Origin: Ophiothrix spiculata
Taxonomy: Eukaryota > Echinodermata > Ophiuroidea > Amphilepidida > Ophiotrichidae
Strand: one strand, 5' to 3'
NCBI GenBank assembly: GCA_000969725.1
Contig: JXSR01S029080.1
Length of the DNA: 25,286 nucleotides
Shown: positions 1-9,334 of the stretch, piece by piece
Position numbering within the stretch: the first letter of the stretch is position 1
Layout of the letters: every line of letters starts with the position of its first letter
Notes under the pieces: generated by a model
The model's input: only the letters and a program-made list of their open reading frames with translations
What the model was told of the DNA's origin: nothing
Database searches by the model: none
Program-made: the position numbers and the translations under genes

Positions 1-515
1 ACCCCAGGCATTTGGGTAATCTCGTTTACATCCTTTGCGGTCATTTTGAGGAAAAAATTAGGGGGGGTACCACCTAAGGTAGGGTTAGGGTAGGCCGTCA
101 AAGTTGTGGTGTAGGTGGGGGGAGGTTGGTGAAGCCACGGAAAATTTTAAGTCGCAATTTTGAAAAATGTATGCATGCTATGAAGCTGAAACTTGCAGGG
201 CATGTTAGAATTAACATTTCCCTTCTTTATTAGCAAAAAAACCCGACGAAAATTGGTCATTTAGAACTTTTATAGCAAAATTTTGATTTTGGTGGCCATT
301 TTTGCCAAAATCCCGATTGTTCTGATTTCCGACCTTTATGATGTCATAATTACGTAACGCCTCCGCCGATTTTTGTGATCTTGGTATCATTGGATATAGC
401 AAAACCAAGTTCATAGGGGGTTCCGTTATAAAATATTAGGTGGGGGTTGCAACCCCCCCCCCCCCCCCCATTGGGTAGACGTGTTACAAAAATAGCCTGG
501 TTAGACGAGGGTTAA
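1..515. mobile_element. piggyBac-like non-autonomous element, left end outside window
   Basis: This stretch is closely similar by eye to 22121-22551, including the shared G-rich, short-motif left part and the segment around 140-415. Its right end reads as the reverse complement of TTAACCCTCGTCTAACCAG. The left end of the other copy reads TTAACCCTTGTCTACCCAG, so together they define a terminal inverted repeat bordered by TTAA. A TTAA border followed by CCC is the known habit of piggyBac elements, so that assignment is an inference. No transposase frame is visible; the short minus-strand open frame at 211-414 recurs only in damaged form in the other copy and is not treated as a gene. A run of about 19 C lies at 451-469. 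Confidence 0.5.
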
Positions 516-534
516 ACAAAATTTCTTAGAATAG

Positions 535-2190
535 TCATGATATAAGGAATCCCAGTACGGCCTCGTCGAGACGCAAGTCCTGGAGGCTTTGAAAAGAAAA
601 CAACTGAGATAGTGGTGGTAGAAACGGTTAACCTAAATTAATTGTTTGATATCAGAGCATCGATCTATTTTACACGGAGAGAGAAATAAAATTGGCGACC
701 TTTCATATTAAAGATCAGACGGTTGACAACCTTAAAACATAGATTTATTGATACACAGAAGCTATTGTTAAAATATTCATAGTTTCGGGAATATTGGTCT
801 TGGTCTCAGGTTACAACAAAGAATATTCTATTACCCATATATTGTTCCTGTTATAGTAGACAGATCAGTGACGTCATGCATTTGTTGAACGAAAATTTCA
901 ACACACAAACTGGTTGTCATAATAGCATGAAACTAAGTTTTAAAATTGCGATTTCTCCATTTATATTTTTACATCTGGAATTTACACCTCAAGAATATTT
1001 TCAATTGCAATGCAACTTAGTATGAAAGTGTCTTTTATAATATACTTTTATATTATTAAAAAAATGATAGTCGAAAGGACCCAATTATTCACCTTTTAAA
1101 ACTTATTTTGCCCACCCTTTCAATTCACGGCATATAAGCCCAGAATTATGAAGTCACATATGTTTGAACTCATCTCGTAACAATTGAAAAATAAAGATAG
1201 TAATAAGAAATATTGAAAACACCGTGTCAAAAATTTCATCATTCTTAGTCACACAAAAAAGCGTAGCTCTTGAACGGATTTACCGATTTTAAAAATTCAA
1301 ACGGTTTTGGAAAGCTGGTCACTAGTTCTTCCCAAATCCATTTAAATAAACTTACTGACACATAATTCAATTTTTCACCTGAACCGTCTACAATAAGTTA
1401 TAGTGTACTTGTGCACATAATATCTAGAGCTTCATGAAGGTCGTACTTTACATTGCAATGCTGTTTCAATATCTAAAATGCACAAACAATAATCGATTTT
1501 GAAATTATCAAGTGAATACTTTGCTGTTTTCTAATATGTAGATGTCAAATTTGTTGCATAAAAATGAGAATTGGGTTGTGTCAATGACATACGGTATTCA
1601 TGACGGACAACTGAAGACAACAAGAAGTTTTCTTGCGTTACAAGTCGTCATTGCATTGTTATTTTTTTTTATTGATGAAGTAAACCTCATCTTTAATTGA
1701 ACTCTATGAAACCAAGGTGAAAATTGACCTTATGGTGAGTAAAATAATCAATATTGTTACCAGAGGGATCTTGCAAATACTTTTTATCTTTAAAAGAAAG
1801 TTTTAAAGCAACATCTAACTAGTCATCAACGTTTTGAACTATTTATCAATATACGGTATTATCTGTATTATGGTATGTCCGTAGAGTACAAAACGTATAT
1901 TATATTTGTAAATTAGGAAACAGTTTAGAATGAAGGTAACAAACTTACGGAATTATATGCAGATTTATCGGAACTTATTTTATCACGAAGAATATTCGAA
2001 CATGTACTTTTCTATGCTAATACATGTAAATTATTTGGGATCCCGAATTTAGTTCAAGAAATTGCTATAACAGAAAAGTTCGACGGTCGTCAATGTCTAT
2101 CAAAACCAAACCAGAATTGAACATGATGGGATAAGGAGCACCCTGTTGGCTGGTATCATCCCATTACTTTTAAAACACTGAAAAAGTAGC
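535..2190. repeat. Diverged third copy of the 6000-7480 / 21090-22041 repeat
   Basis: The stretch opens with ATAAGGAATCCCAGTA and a GTCGAGACGCAAGTCCT motif that recur at about 6017-6070 and 21100-21140. Collinear weaker matches follow: the TTCATGAAGGTCGTACTTT segment near 1430, and the CTAATACATG to ATAACAGAAAAG segment near 2015-2075, which pairs with about 7280-7345. It is clearly older than the A/B pair because many small differences are present. No coding frame is supported. It could be a dispersed repeat or a remnant of an older round of the same segmental duplication. Confidence 0.6.
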
Positions 2191-2197
2191 TATACTA

Positions 2198-2805
2198 CAG
2201 TGTGTCCCAGAATAAACCTTACAATCTTTGCGTGCAATTGTCATGGGTTTAACGGATAGTCAGAAAGATTGTAAAGATTGCATTTTATAGCCAATGAGTT
2301 GGACTTTTAAATGCCGTTTGTTTCATTTTAATCGGTAATGTACAACAAACGTTATGCTTTGTCAAATAATTGAATGTAAAATTTGCTGGTCCAATTTCAC
2401 GAGTTTGTAAGTTCCTCTTGAATGAAGCTCTATTGAGTATTGTCATTGATCTGTTCACTCAACCGTAACAATGTTTACTTATTTACTACGCACATGCTCT
2501 CTTTAATCTATGCTGAAAAATGAACAAATTTGATGTAAAAATAAGACAGATATGATAAGTTTTCCAAGGTGACCCATTTTTATTCCATTCAGAAACACCC
2601 CTACGTTATGGCCAATAATCATGAAATTGGACCAGACAAAAATACACCCAAAAGTTTGATAAAACATAACTTTTGTTGTATACTACTGATTGAAATGAAA
2701 CAAACGGTATCTAAAAGTTCAACTCATGGGCTATAAAATGCAATCTTTACATACTTTCTGACTATCCGCACACAAAGATTGTAAGGTTTATTCTGGGACA
2801 CACTG
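2198..2805. mobile_element. Foldback/MITE-like element with about 200-bp inverted arms
   Basis: The left end CAGTGTGTCCCAGAATAAAC at 2198 is matched by its exact reverse complement ending at 2805. The arms stay complementary for about 200 bp, apart from an extra stretch of about 20 nt in the left arm near 2237. About 170-200 bp of unmatched sequence lies between them. No transposase is encoded. A target-site duplication was not convincing, so the superfamily is left open. It sits at the junction between the old repeat (535-2190) and duplication block A, and block B has no copy of it. Confidence 0.75.
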
Positions 2806-2924
2806 TTTTTGTATGCACATATTGTAATTCAGATGTTCAATGTTTATACAGTATACATAATATTCAACACGTCTTGCCTTTAAAAAAGACTTCAATTATG
2901 TATCATAACAACGTAACTATTGTT

Positions 2925-3285
2925 GCTGGATTTAATTCGTGAACGCGTACTCAAAGTCTCGTGCGTAGACGCGAACACAACCACCTTGAAAATGTACGCT
3001 CATGTCAGAGACCACTGCGTATTTGGTACAGGCACGCGTTCACGAATTAAATCAAACAAAAATAAGCTATACTATTTCTCAAAGTTGTTTTTCTCTTCAA
3101 ATCGTGTCGTGTACGCCACTCTTAACGCGCGCATCAACAGCGTGAGAGTAAACAATCGAAATTGACAAATCACGCTCTGCAAATACGTGCGTAAATAAGT
3201 GTATCAGTACGCAGGAGGTCTTAACAACAAGCGTCGGAAAGAAAAACCCCGCGAATGAGAGAAAAACAACTCTGAGAGAAACTAT
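2925..3285. other. CpG-rich insert present only in block A
   Basis: The partner block passes directly from the GTAACTA motif to a short stretch and then to AAAATAGACTCCCAAG. Here about 350 extra bases intervene. They hold a perfect 20-bp inverted repeat (2929-2948 and 3034-3053, key part TTCGTGAACGCGT). They also hold many CpG and CGCG sites (ACGCGCGC near 3125), which is unusual against the AT-rich, CpG-poor surroundings. An 81-codon open frame at 2920-3165 and a minus-strand one at 3097-3330 are not recognisable proteins. A young insertion is the simplest reading. Confidence 0.5.
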
Positions 3286-4479
3286 ATAAACTATAGACAT
3301 ATAAAATAGACTCCCAAGATCTGTTAACACAAAATAGAGCAGGAAAACATGGCACTACGCTGGTAAAATTGAATTAGGGTATTTCGGTTGATAAAACGAT
3401 AAGCTTTGAACACACTCTCTTACTTATGGACTGGTACTATCTTTTAAAGAGTGAAACAGGTCTGAATGCTTTAGAGAAGAATTGGTGTAGAATTAAAATA
3501 ATAACAGTTGGGCATTAAACCGAAATTTATTTCCAAATACAATCGATGTTAGAACTACCGTATAATGTGTCTGTGCTAGCCGCAAGGCTACATGTTGTGC
3601 TAATGGACTATGATGCTATTTTCATTTCCGCTCAATCAGAAACAATCTTCCGTAAAGAAAACTAAAATCGGATCTTGCTCCTTTGATTAAAATGCTAAGA
3701 AACTGCATAAAACATTAAAACCGACGTCATTACATGTGTACATGATAAGTTCATCATCCCTAACATTCACGTAACATGATGATTGTAAAAAGCGAGAGAA
3801 AAATAAATTTAAGGGGACGGAATTGGCTGGAATAATCTGTACTACCATAAGACTACCATAACTACCCCGTGCTCAAAATTAAGATTCATCCTTTTAATAC
3901 GTTCTAATATAGCTAATCTGAGTATTAATTTCTTGGTACTGCGTTTTTATTCATCATCACATATTCATAATATTCAGTACTGGTTCATTTACCAATTTCA
4001 AGAAATAATATTGGTACTAATAATCCTATGGCGGGGATATTATCACATCGTAGTATGAAAGTACGATCACCAGATACAGCTTTACCATGTTACTATATAC
4101 TCTGTCTTTGTGTAAAGTACTTTATGAGGAGATAACCCTTTAGAATATTCTTATTAGATTTTTGTACATCACGCTCAATAAGGATTATTAACACGTTCAC
4201 ATGATAACAAATCCCATATCAAAACATATGCGTTTACGTATATGACCGCTAAATTCGAAAATATTTCAAAGTCGGTACAACGAGATTTACTATAATTTGT
4301 ATCATTGAGCAAGTATTGACTTGGTTGCGGATACTTGTATTATAGACATATTGTACAATTTGTCCAGGAAAAATTTAGAACAACGACCATATGCATATGA
4401 AAACCCCGGGGGCGGTCCAATATGAAATGGATGCGGGTGTAAGGGCCTAGCTCCAACAGGCTGGGGCATTCGGTGTGAG

Positions 4480-4780
4480 CAAAGGCTCAAAAAATGAGGG
4501 GTCGTTGGGTGCGAGCTTGATTTTTAATTTCAGTGAGAGAAAAATACAAAAATATGAGGGCTTATTGGTCAAAAAATGAGGGGTGATTAGGTGAGAGCCT
4601 GTTTGTTGTTGTTGTGGGTTTTTTGCATTCGGTGAGCGAAAATTGGCATTCGATGAGAGAAAAATATAAAAAAAAAATTATGGGGTCTTTGGGTGAGAGC
4701 ATATGCAATTGTAAAAAATTAGGGGTCTTAGGGTGACAGCGACTCTGAAAAGGAGGTCTATTGACACTTACATACGCGTC
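4480..4780. repeat. Degenerate short tandem repeats (GTGAGAG / AAAAATGAGGGG motif)
   Basis: Motifs of the form AAAAAATGAGGGGT followed by a GGTGAGAGC motif and then GAGAGAAAAATA recur at least five times in about 280 bases, with irregular spacing. The same stretch is present in block B at 18595-18850, so it predates the duplication. No reading frame survives through it. It resembles a decayed minisatellite. Confidence 0.6.
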
Positions 4781-4998
4781 GCCTCCAGAATGGAACTGCC
4801 CCTAGGTTATGAAAATTGGTGGAGCTAGTATACTAGCTAAAATAATCAGATTTCTAAAATCCAAACAGGTTTTATACTTTTATGATGTGTTGGTTTCAGT
4901 TTCCTTAATTTTCTTAGAACAACATTTTATAGTTCAATAACCTTTACGGTTTGTGATGAACCATTGAACTACAAATTGAAGAACGATTTTTTATAAGA

Positions 4999-5425
4999 AA
5001 GGTCACTTTTCTACACAGGTTGAATGATCTTATGGAATGTCTATCTGTAGAAGAGTGATATTCAGGGGTTGAATGTCTTTTTCACGCTTGACTGAGCCAA
5101 GAGAATGCTTGGAAGCAAAGCACAAAATGATCCTTCAACGCCCCTCAATTTACAAAAATAGGGTTGTGGTGAACGTGGAATGGTCCCCGGCGGTATGTGA
5201 CATCTTGACAACCTTTTAAGATGTCATAAGCCACCGGAAACTATTCCATGTTCACTAAAACCCTATTTTTGTAAATTGAGGGGCGTTGAAGGATCATTTT
5301 GTGCTTTGTGTCAGAGCATTCTCTTGGCTCAGTCAAGCGTGACAAAGACATTTAATCCCCTGCTTATCACTTTACTACAGATAAACATTCCATATGACCA
5401 CTCAACTTGAGTAGAGAAGTGACCT
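4999..5425. mobile_element. Near-perfect palindromic (foldback) element, block A copy
   Basis: The two arms, about 205 bp each, are inverted copies of one another. The outer ends read AAGGTCACTT and AAGTGACCTT. The inner stems run through GCACAAAATGATCCTTCAAC to GACATCTT / AAGATGTC, around a central loop of only about 11 nt. No transposase is visible. A copy lies in block B at about 20430-20735, truncated on its right arm and oriented the other way. The loop being so short suggests an element that moves or forms by a hairpin route. A palindromic MITE is the safest label. Confidence 0.75.
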
Positions 5426-5650
5426 TGAACAAGGCGGTGTTAAATCAAATGGACCTAAAAATCACGTTTTTGACCAATTTGTTGTTGTTGCCCCTTACAG
5501 TACATGAGAAAATTGATCACATTCGGAGTTCCATTTCACATCCAACAAGATTACCTGTCAAATCGGACCAAAAGCAACATAAGTTTCCAGATGTTTTCAT
5601 CATAAATTGACCTTTACATAAAAAAGTGGTAAAAATATTTTTATTCCAAC
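5426..5650. repeat. Tail segment of the palindromic element (inverted in block B)
   Basis: This segment runs from GAACAAGGCGGTGTTAAATC to TTTTTATTCCAAC. It is found in block B at about 20196-20430 in reverse complement, on the other side of the palindrome. The open frame at 5407-5610 is not kept as a recognisable protein and is not called. It ends directly at ATATGAGCAACCGTGTAG. In block B that motif flanks the segment on both sides in inverted orientation. Confidence 0.7.
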
Positions 5651-7640
5651 TATATGAGCAACCGTGTAGATGAAATGATAAAATCAAACAAGATCGATGT
5701 TTAAAAAAGATACGTTGTGATTTGCTGTGTTATCTGCAGCTTTTAACAAAATTACACATTGGAATACGGAAACATTAATGTTTTGATGTTGATACGTATT
5801 ATGTACTTGATCTGATCATGCACCCCAATCTATTGTAAGTTATCAGAAGCGTCATTATATACATGTACTTCTTGATATCACTTTATATTGCTATTTCCTT
5901 GATTCTTCAATGTTTGTTGAGTGTCTCGGCAAAGTTCTGTTATTAGTAAACGATTTTAAGGAAGAAACAATGTTCATTAAACCCAAGTCCCGCCTGAGTG
6001 CTTATTTTAGAATATATATAAGGAATCCCAGTAAGCATGGTAAGGACTCGTCGAGACGCAAGTCCTAGAGGCTTTGAAAAGAAAACAGCTGAGATAGTAG
6101 AGCGAGAAACAGTTCACCTAAATTAATTGTTTGATAACAGGTTATTGATCTATTTTACATAGACAGAGAAAACAAAATGGGCGATCTTTCATATTAAAAG
6201 GTTAGAGGGTTTTCAACCAAGAAATTGAGTAATCTATTGGTACAAAGAGGATATATTCCATTACCGTATTCGGTGATTTTACTTTCGCATAAGTATGGTG
6301 TAGTAACTGCTAATATATTTACTGAATTTAAAGGTCGCTTACTTGTTCTTTATCTTAAATTAATTAAAGTTGTATACCAAATCGAACTTATTCAAAATAC
6401 TGGGCTAATATTAAGAAAAATCTGTCATCTCTGTTTTGTTAATGTTAAAAAAAATGTCATAAAATTGTTGTATGGGTAAACAGTGAGTAAGTCATGTTAG
6501 TAGGCAACTACAGATAGCAGCGTTTCATGATTATGGAAATAAATATACAAAATATCCGCTAACCAATTGATCATTGGTGCACTTTGTACACTTCATACAG
6601 GTCGTACTTTTCATTGTTATGTCATGGGACATAGAAACGCAAACATCAGAAAGCCGATTTGAAAAGCTTGAAATTATCGAGAATAACTTGTTTTCTCGAT
6701 AATTTCTGTTTTATAAGAAAATATTTTATTCAAAAGAGTACAGTTGAAAAAGTATATGCATGTTGTTGTTGTTGGGTTTTTTTTTTTTTTTTTTTTTTTT
6801 TGGGGGGGGGGGGGTTAGTAATAACACAAATGTTTTTCCTCTTAAACGTCTTATTTCTGCCATGGCAGCTTTCTTAGAATGACATGCATGCTCAATGGAA
6901 TAAGTCAAATTTTTTTTTTTTTCGTTAAAATAATAAATCTTTATTAAAAATCTGTCGACTTTATGGGTCATTTCCTACCACGGGAATACAGAAGTAGATC
7001 TTCGGAAGTGTGCCTTCGCTCTTTTGAAATCCGACATCGAAATCCCAAGATGGCCATCAATTAAATTTGCAAATAAGGCAATTTTTGGCATTTTTCTCTT
7101 TTTCACTTGTAAGATATTCCTTTAAAGAAATACTATAAGATTTTGATCAAAATTGGTTTATAGTAAAAACATCATTAAATGGAGGAATTTGACTATCTAA
7201 AAGCGTTTTCAAGTGTATTTTGTGCAAAAATAGTTTTGCCACCAAAAAAAATGTATAAAAGCACATGCATTCTTTCCTATACTAATACACGTGGAATTAA
7301 ATTCGGGATTCCGAATTTAATTCAACAAATGGCCATAACAGAAAAAGTAAGCATCTTTGAGCCAAATCGTTTAGAGGGTATTCATATCTACCAAAAACAA
7401 ACCCAATAAGTCCAAAAAAATCAAAAGTCATGGGTGACAGTACAGGGGGCGCATCATTTTTAACACTTTATAGTATTGCTTTAAAACTTACTTTAAAGAC
7501 AACAAGAACTTGCACACTCCCACTGTGATCGTATTACTCATAATATGGTCATTTGATACCTTTCTTTCAAAGATCAGTATAAGGCTCAAAATTATCTATT
7601 AATTTTCCTCAGAACATAAGTTCTTTGAGATAACAAAATA
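5651..7640. repeat. Segmental duplication block A, middle part
   Basis: 5651-7007 matches 20741-22041 closely, starting at TATATGAGCAACCGTGTAG and ending near CACGGGAATACAGAA. From about 7007 to 7640 the two blocks differ: block A holds sequence homologous to the old repeat at 1900-2160, while block B holds a piggyBac-like element instead. 6001-7480 is the middle-aged copy of the repeat also seen at 535-2190. No coding sequence is supported. A T run followed by a G run lies at 6777-6814. Confidence 0.8.
6777..6814 (+). repeat. Poly-T followed by poly-G tract
   Basis: About 24 T are followed by about 13 G. The partner block shows the same composite tract, shorter, at about 21835-21863. Such tracts are length-unstable, so the exact count may also reflect assembly error. 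Confidence 0.8.
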
Positions 7641-8620
7641 AAGAAGCTGATATCCCAACCATACTTTTTCCCACCCTGACATAACAAAATGAAAGGAAAA
7701 GCAAAAGAGAAAATACGACAGATTAAAGTTAGTATAGTTAATAAGCTGAGAACAGAAGAAATCGTTCCCTTAATGCACAATTCATGTTGTTTGAAGGTAT
7801 TTCATACAGAGACAGAATTAAAGGATTGGAGAGCAAGTCTGCTGACCTACTTTGAAAGCCGCAAAAAGAAATCAAAATTGGACCGATTAGCTGTAACATG
7901 GAAATCATTGAGTGCGTATTTTGCATGCAATAAAGTACATGTCAAAGTTAACATTTCTCTTACAATAATTGACGATATACCAGCGCATAAAAATTTCTAC
8001 AGAAAATGTTAAGTGACCTAATTGTGCTGAAAACTACTAAACCGTTGAAAAGGCAATTTCTGAAGTAAATGTCAGACTGATACCTTTTACTCACCTTCTA
8101 CTTGTTTGAGTGGAAAATTTCGTTAGAAATACGGTTAGTTTAGTTAGACAACTGTCAGTCAAACCAAAACGTTAATAGTGTCTATGTTTTTTTGGCAATA
8201 CTTGCTAAAGCTAGATTTTCCTCTTTTCTTGTCTAGCTGTTGCGTTTGTTTGTTAGCAATTACTACTTTTAATGAATTCTGCGTACTACTTATAACTTTC
8301 AATAGCTATTGACCAATGTTAACTGTGGTAGAATTGTGTAAGTCATCAATATGACATGCAGGAAACGTTTGGTTTGCTGATGTTACAGAAGTTTTCATTC
8401 AAAATTTATTGATGTTTTGTTGCAGTACCAGTACGTGCAGGATAATTAACAAAACTATAGTAAGCGAGATATACCTTTAATTGCATGCAGTGTTTGCACT
8501 ACAGTGTGCATTCAAGGTCAAAGATCAACAGTTGAATAAATACAAGTAGAGATAGATTTAAGTGTGTCACTGAAACCAGTACCTGTCGTGCAGAGTAAAA
8601 TCAGCTTCTTTTTTTTCAAA
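7641..8620 (+). promoter_or_regulatory. Upstream region of NUDT19 copy 1
   Basis: This region is shared with 22552-23681 ahead of copy 2, and the similarity gets tighter toward the start codon. A 107-codon open frame at 7689-8012 is interrupted and rearranged in the other block, so it is not called as a gene. The last 110 bases before the ATG hold the DR1 site and a TATA-like AATAAATAC at about 8535, and then the probable 5' leader. The leader has a T-rich stretch of slightly different length in the two copies. That length difference breaks any longer in-frame N-terminus and supports the ATG at 8621. Confidence 0.5.
8515..8527 (+). promoter_or_regulatory. DR1-type nuclear receptor element upstream of NUDT19 copy 1
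   Basis: The sequence is AGGTCA-A-AGATCA, a direct repeat of the nuclear-receptor half-site with one spacer base and one mismatch to the ideal DR1. The preceding TC also makes TCAAGGTCA, the extended half-site used by ERR and FTZ-F1-type receptors. It lies 93 bp upstream of the ATG and is identical in copy 2. DR1 elements are bound by HNF4 and by RXR heterodimers such as PPAR-RXR. Functional use here is inferred. Confidence 0.5.
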
Positions 8621-9334
8621 ATGGGCTCAAGTGGTAAACCCTGGAAAGAGGCAGCAAGCGTTATACTATTGGCAAGTACTAAGAGACAACAAAGACCAAA
8701 GCCACGTATCACTAAAAATAGTACCAATAAATCAGACTATCGCGTCCTGTTGTTAACCAGAAACCGTGGAGGTAGCTTCGCAGGTGCTCATGTATTTCCT
8801 GGAGGAACTATAGACAAAGCAGATTTCTCAACATCATGGCTGGAATTATTTGCAGATGCAGGTTACGGCAGAGGCTTTGGTGCTCTTGCGGCTATCAAAG
8901 GACCTCGACCACCAATACTTCTCGCTGATCATAGTTCGCCTTTGCCAAACGACATTGCATTTCGTATATGTGCCATTCGGGAAACCTTCGAGGAATCAGG
9001 CGTTCTGCTACTCAAGAAAATAAACAAGAATTCCAGGCTTCATTCTGATGCAAGTACAAATCGAGATGAAGTTCCATTTGGTTCTATTTTTAGTGATCAT
9101 ATACCACAAAGTGAGCAAGAAACTTGGCGTCACCATGTTCACGAAGATGCTTCTCAATTTGTCAATCTCTGTAAAGAGTTCCATTGTATCCCTGATGTTT
9201 GGGCGTTAGCTGAGTGGTCAAATTGGCTTACTCCGATTGGACAACCAAGGAGATTTGATACTATGTTCTATACGTGCTGTCTTAGTAGAATTCCAAAAGT
9301 TGAGCACGACAAATCAGAAATGACCAAATCACAG
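8621..9334 (+). CDS. NUDT19: NUDT19 copy 1, exon 1
   Basis: This exon carries 238 codons, ending in phase 0 at ...MTKSQ before GTATGG. It holds the whole catalytic core: the FPGG turn at residues 59-62, the NUDT19-type insertion 63-119 and the REXXEE block at 120-125. The downstream part (AEWSNWLTPIGQPRRFDT, residues 197-214) is highly characteristic of the NUDT19/RP2 family. Confidence 0.93.

Larger units (their letters stand above)
2821..4998. repeat. Segmental duplication block A, left part (paralogous to 17326-19080)
   Basis: From the TTGTAATTCAGA motif onward this segment matches 17326-19080 nearly base for base, with small indels. Shared landmarks include ACTCCCAAGATCTGTTAAC, GGGGACGGAATTGGCTGG and TATGGCGGGGATATTATC. 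Block A carries an extra CpG-rich insert at about 2925-3285. No protein-coding gene was recognised; the short open frames in this region are not preserved in the partner copy. The block lies upstream of NUDT19 copy 1 on the same strand and belongs to the same duplicated unit. Confidence 0.85.

Noticed and set aside
1-130. Telomere-like GGTTAGGG words as a telomere remnant
   Set aside because: Only isolated copies occur, at an identical position in both copies of the mobile element, with no tandem TTAGGG run.
3097-3330. Minus-strand 77-codon frame with hydrophobic stretches
   Set aside because: It lies in the CpG-rich insert found in only one block, and there is no recognisable family or splice context.
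6659-6971. Open frames reading through the T/G tract on both strands
   Set aside because: They are generated by homopolymer runs (poly-F/poly-G and poly-K) and are not preserved in block B.
7689-8012. 107-codon plus-strand open frame upstream of NUDT19 copy 1
   Set aside because: The counterpart in block B is deleted in part and interrupted by another sequence, no known domain is visible, and no splice-compatible neighbours were seen.
8564-8620. N-terminal extension MSLKPVPVVQ... of NUDT19 copy 1
   Set aside because: The T run differs in length in copy 2 and breaks the frame there, while both copies share the ATG at MGSSGK, so the extension is most likely 5' leader.
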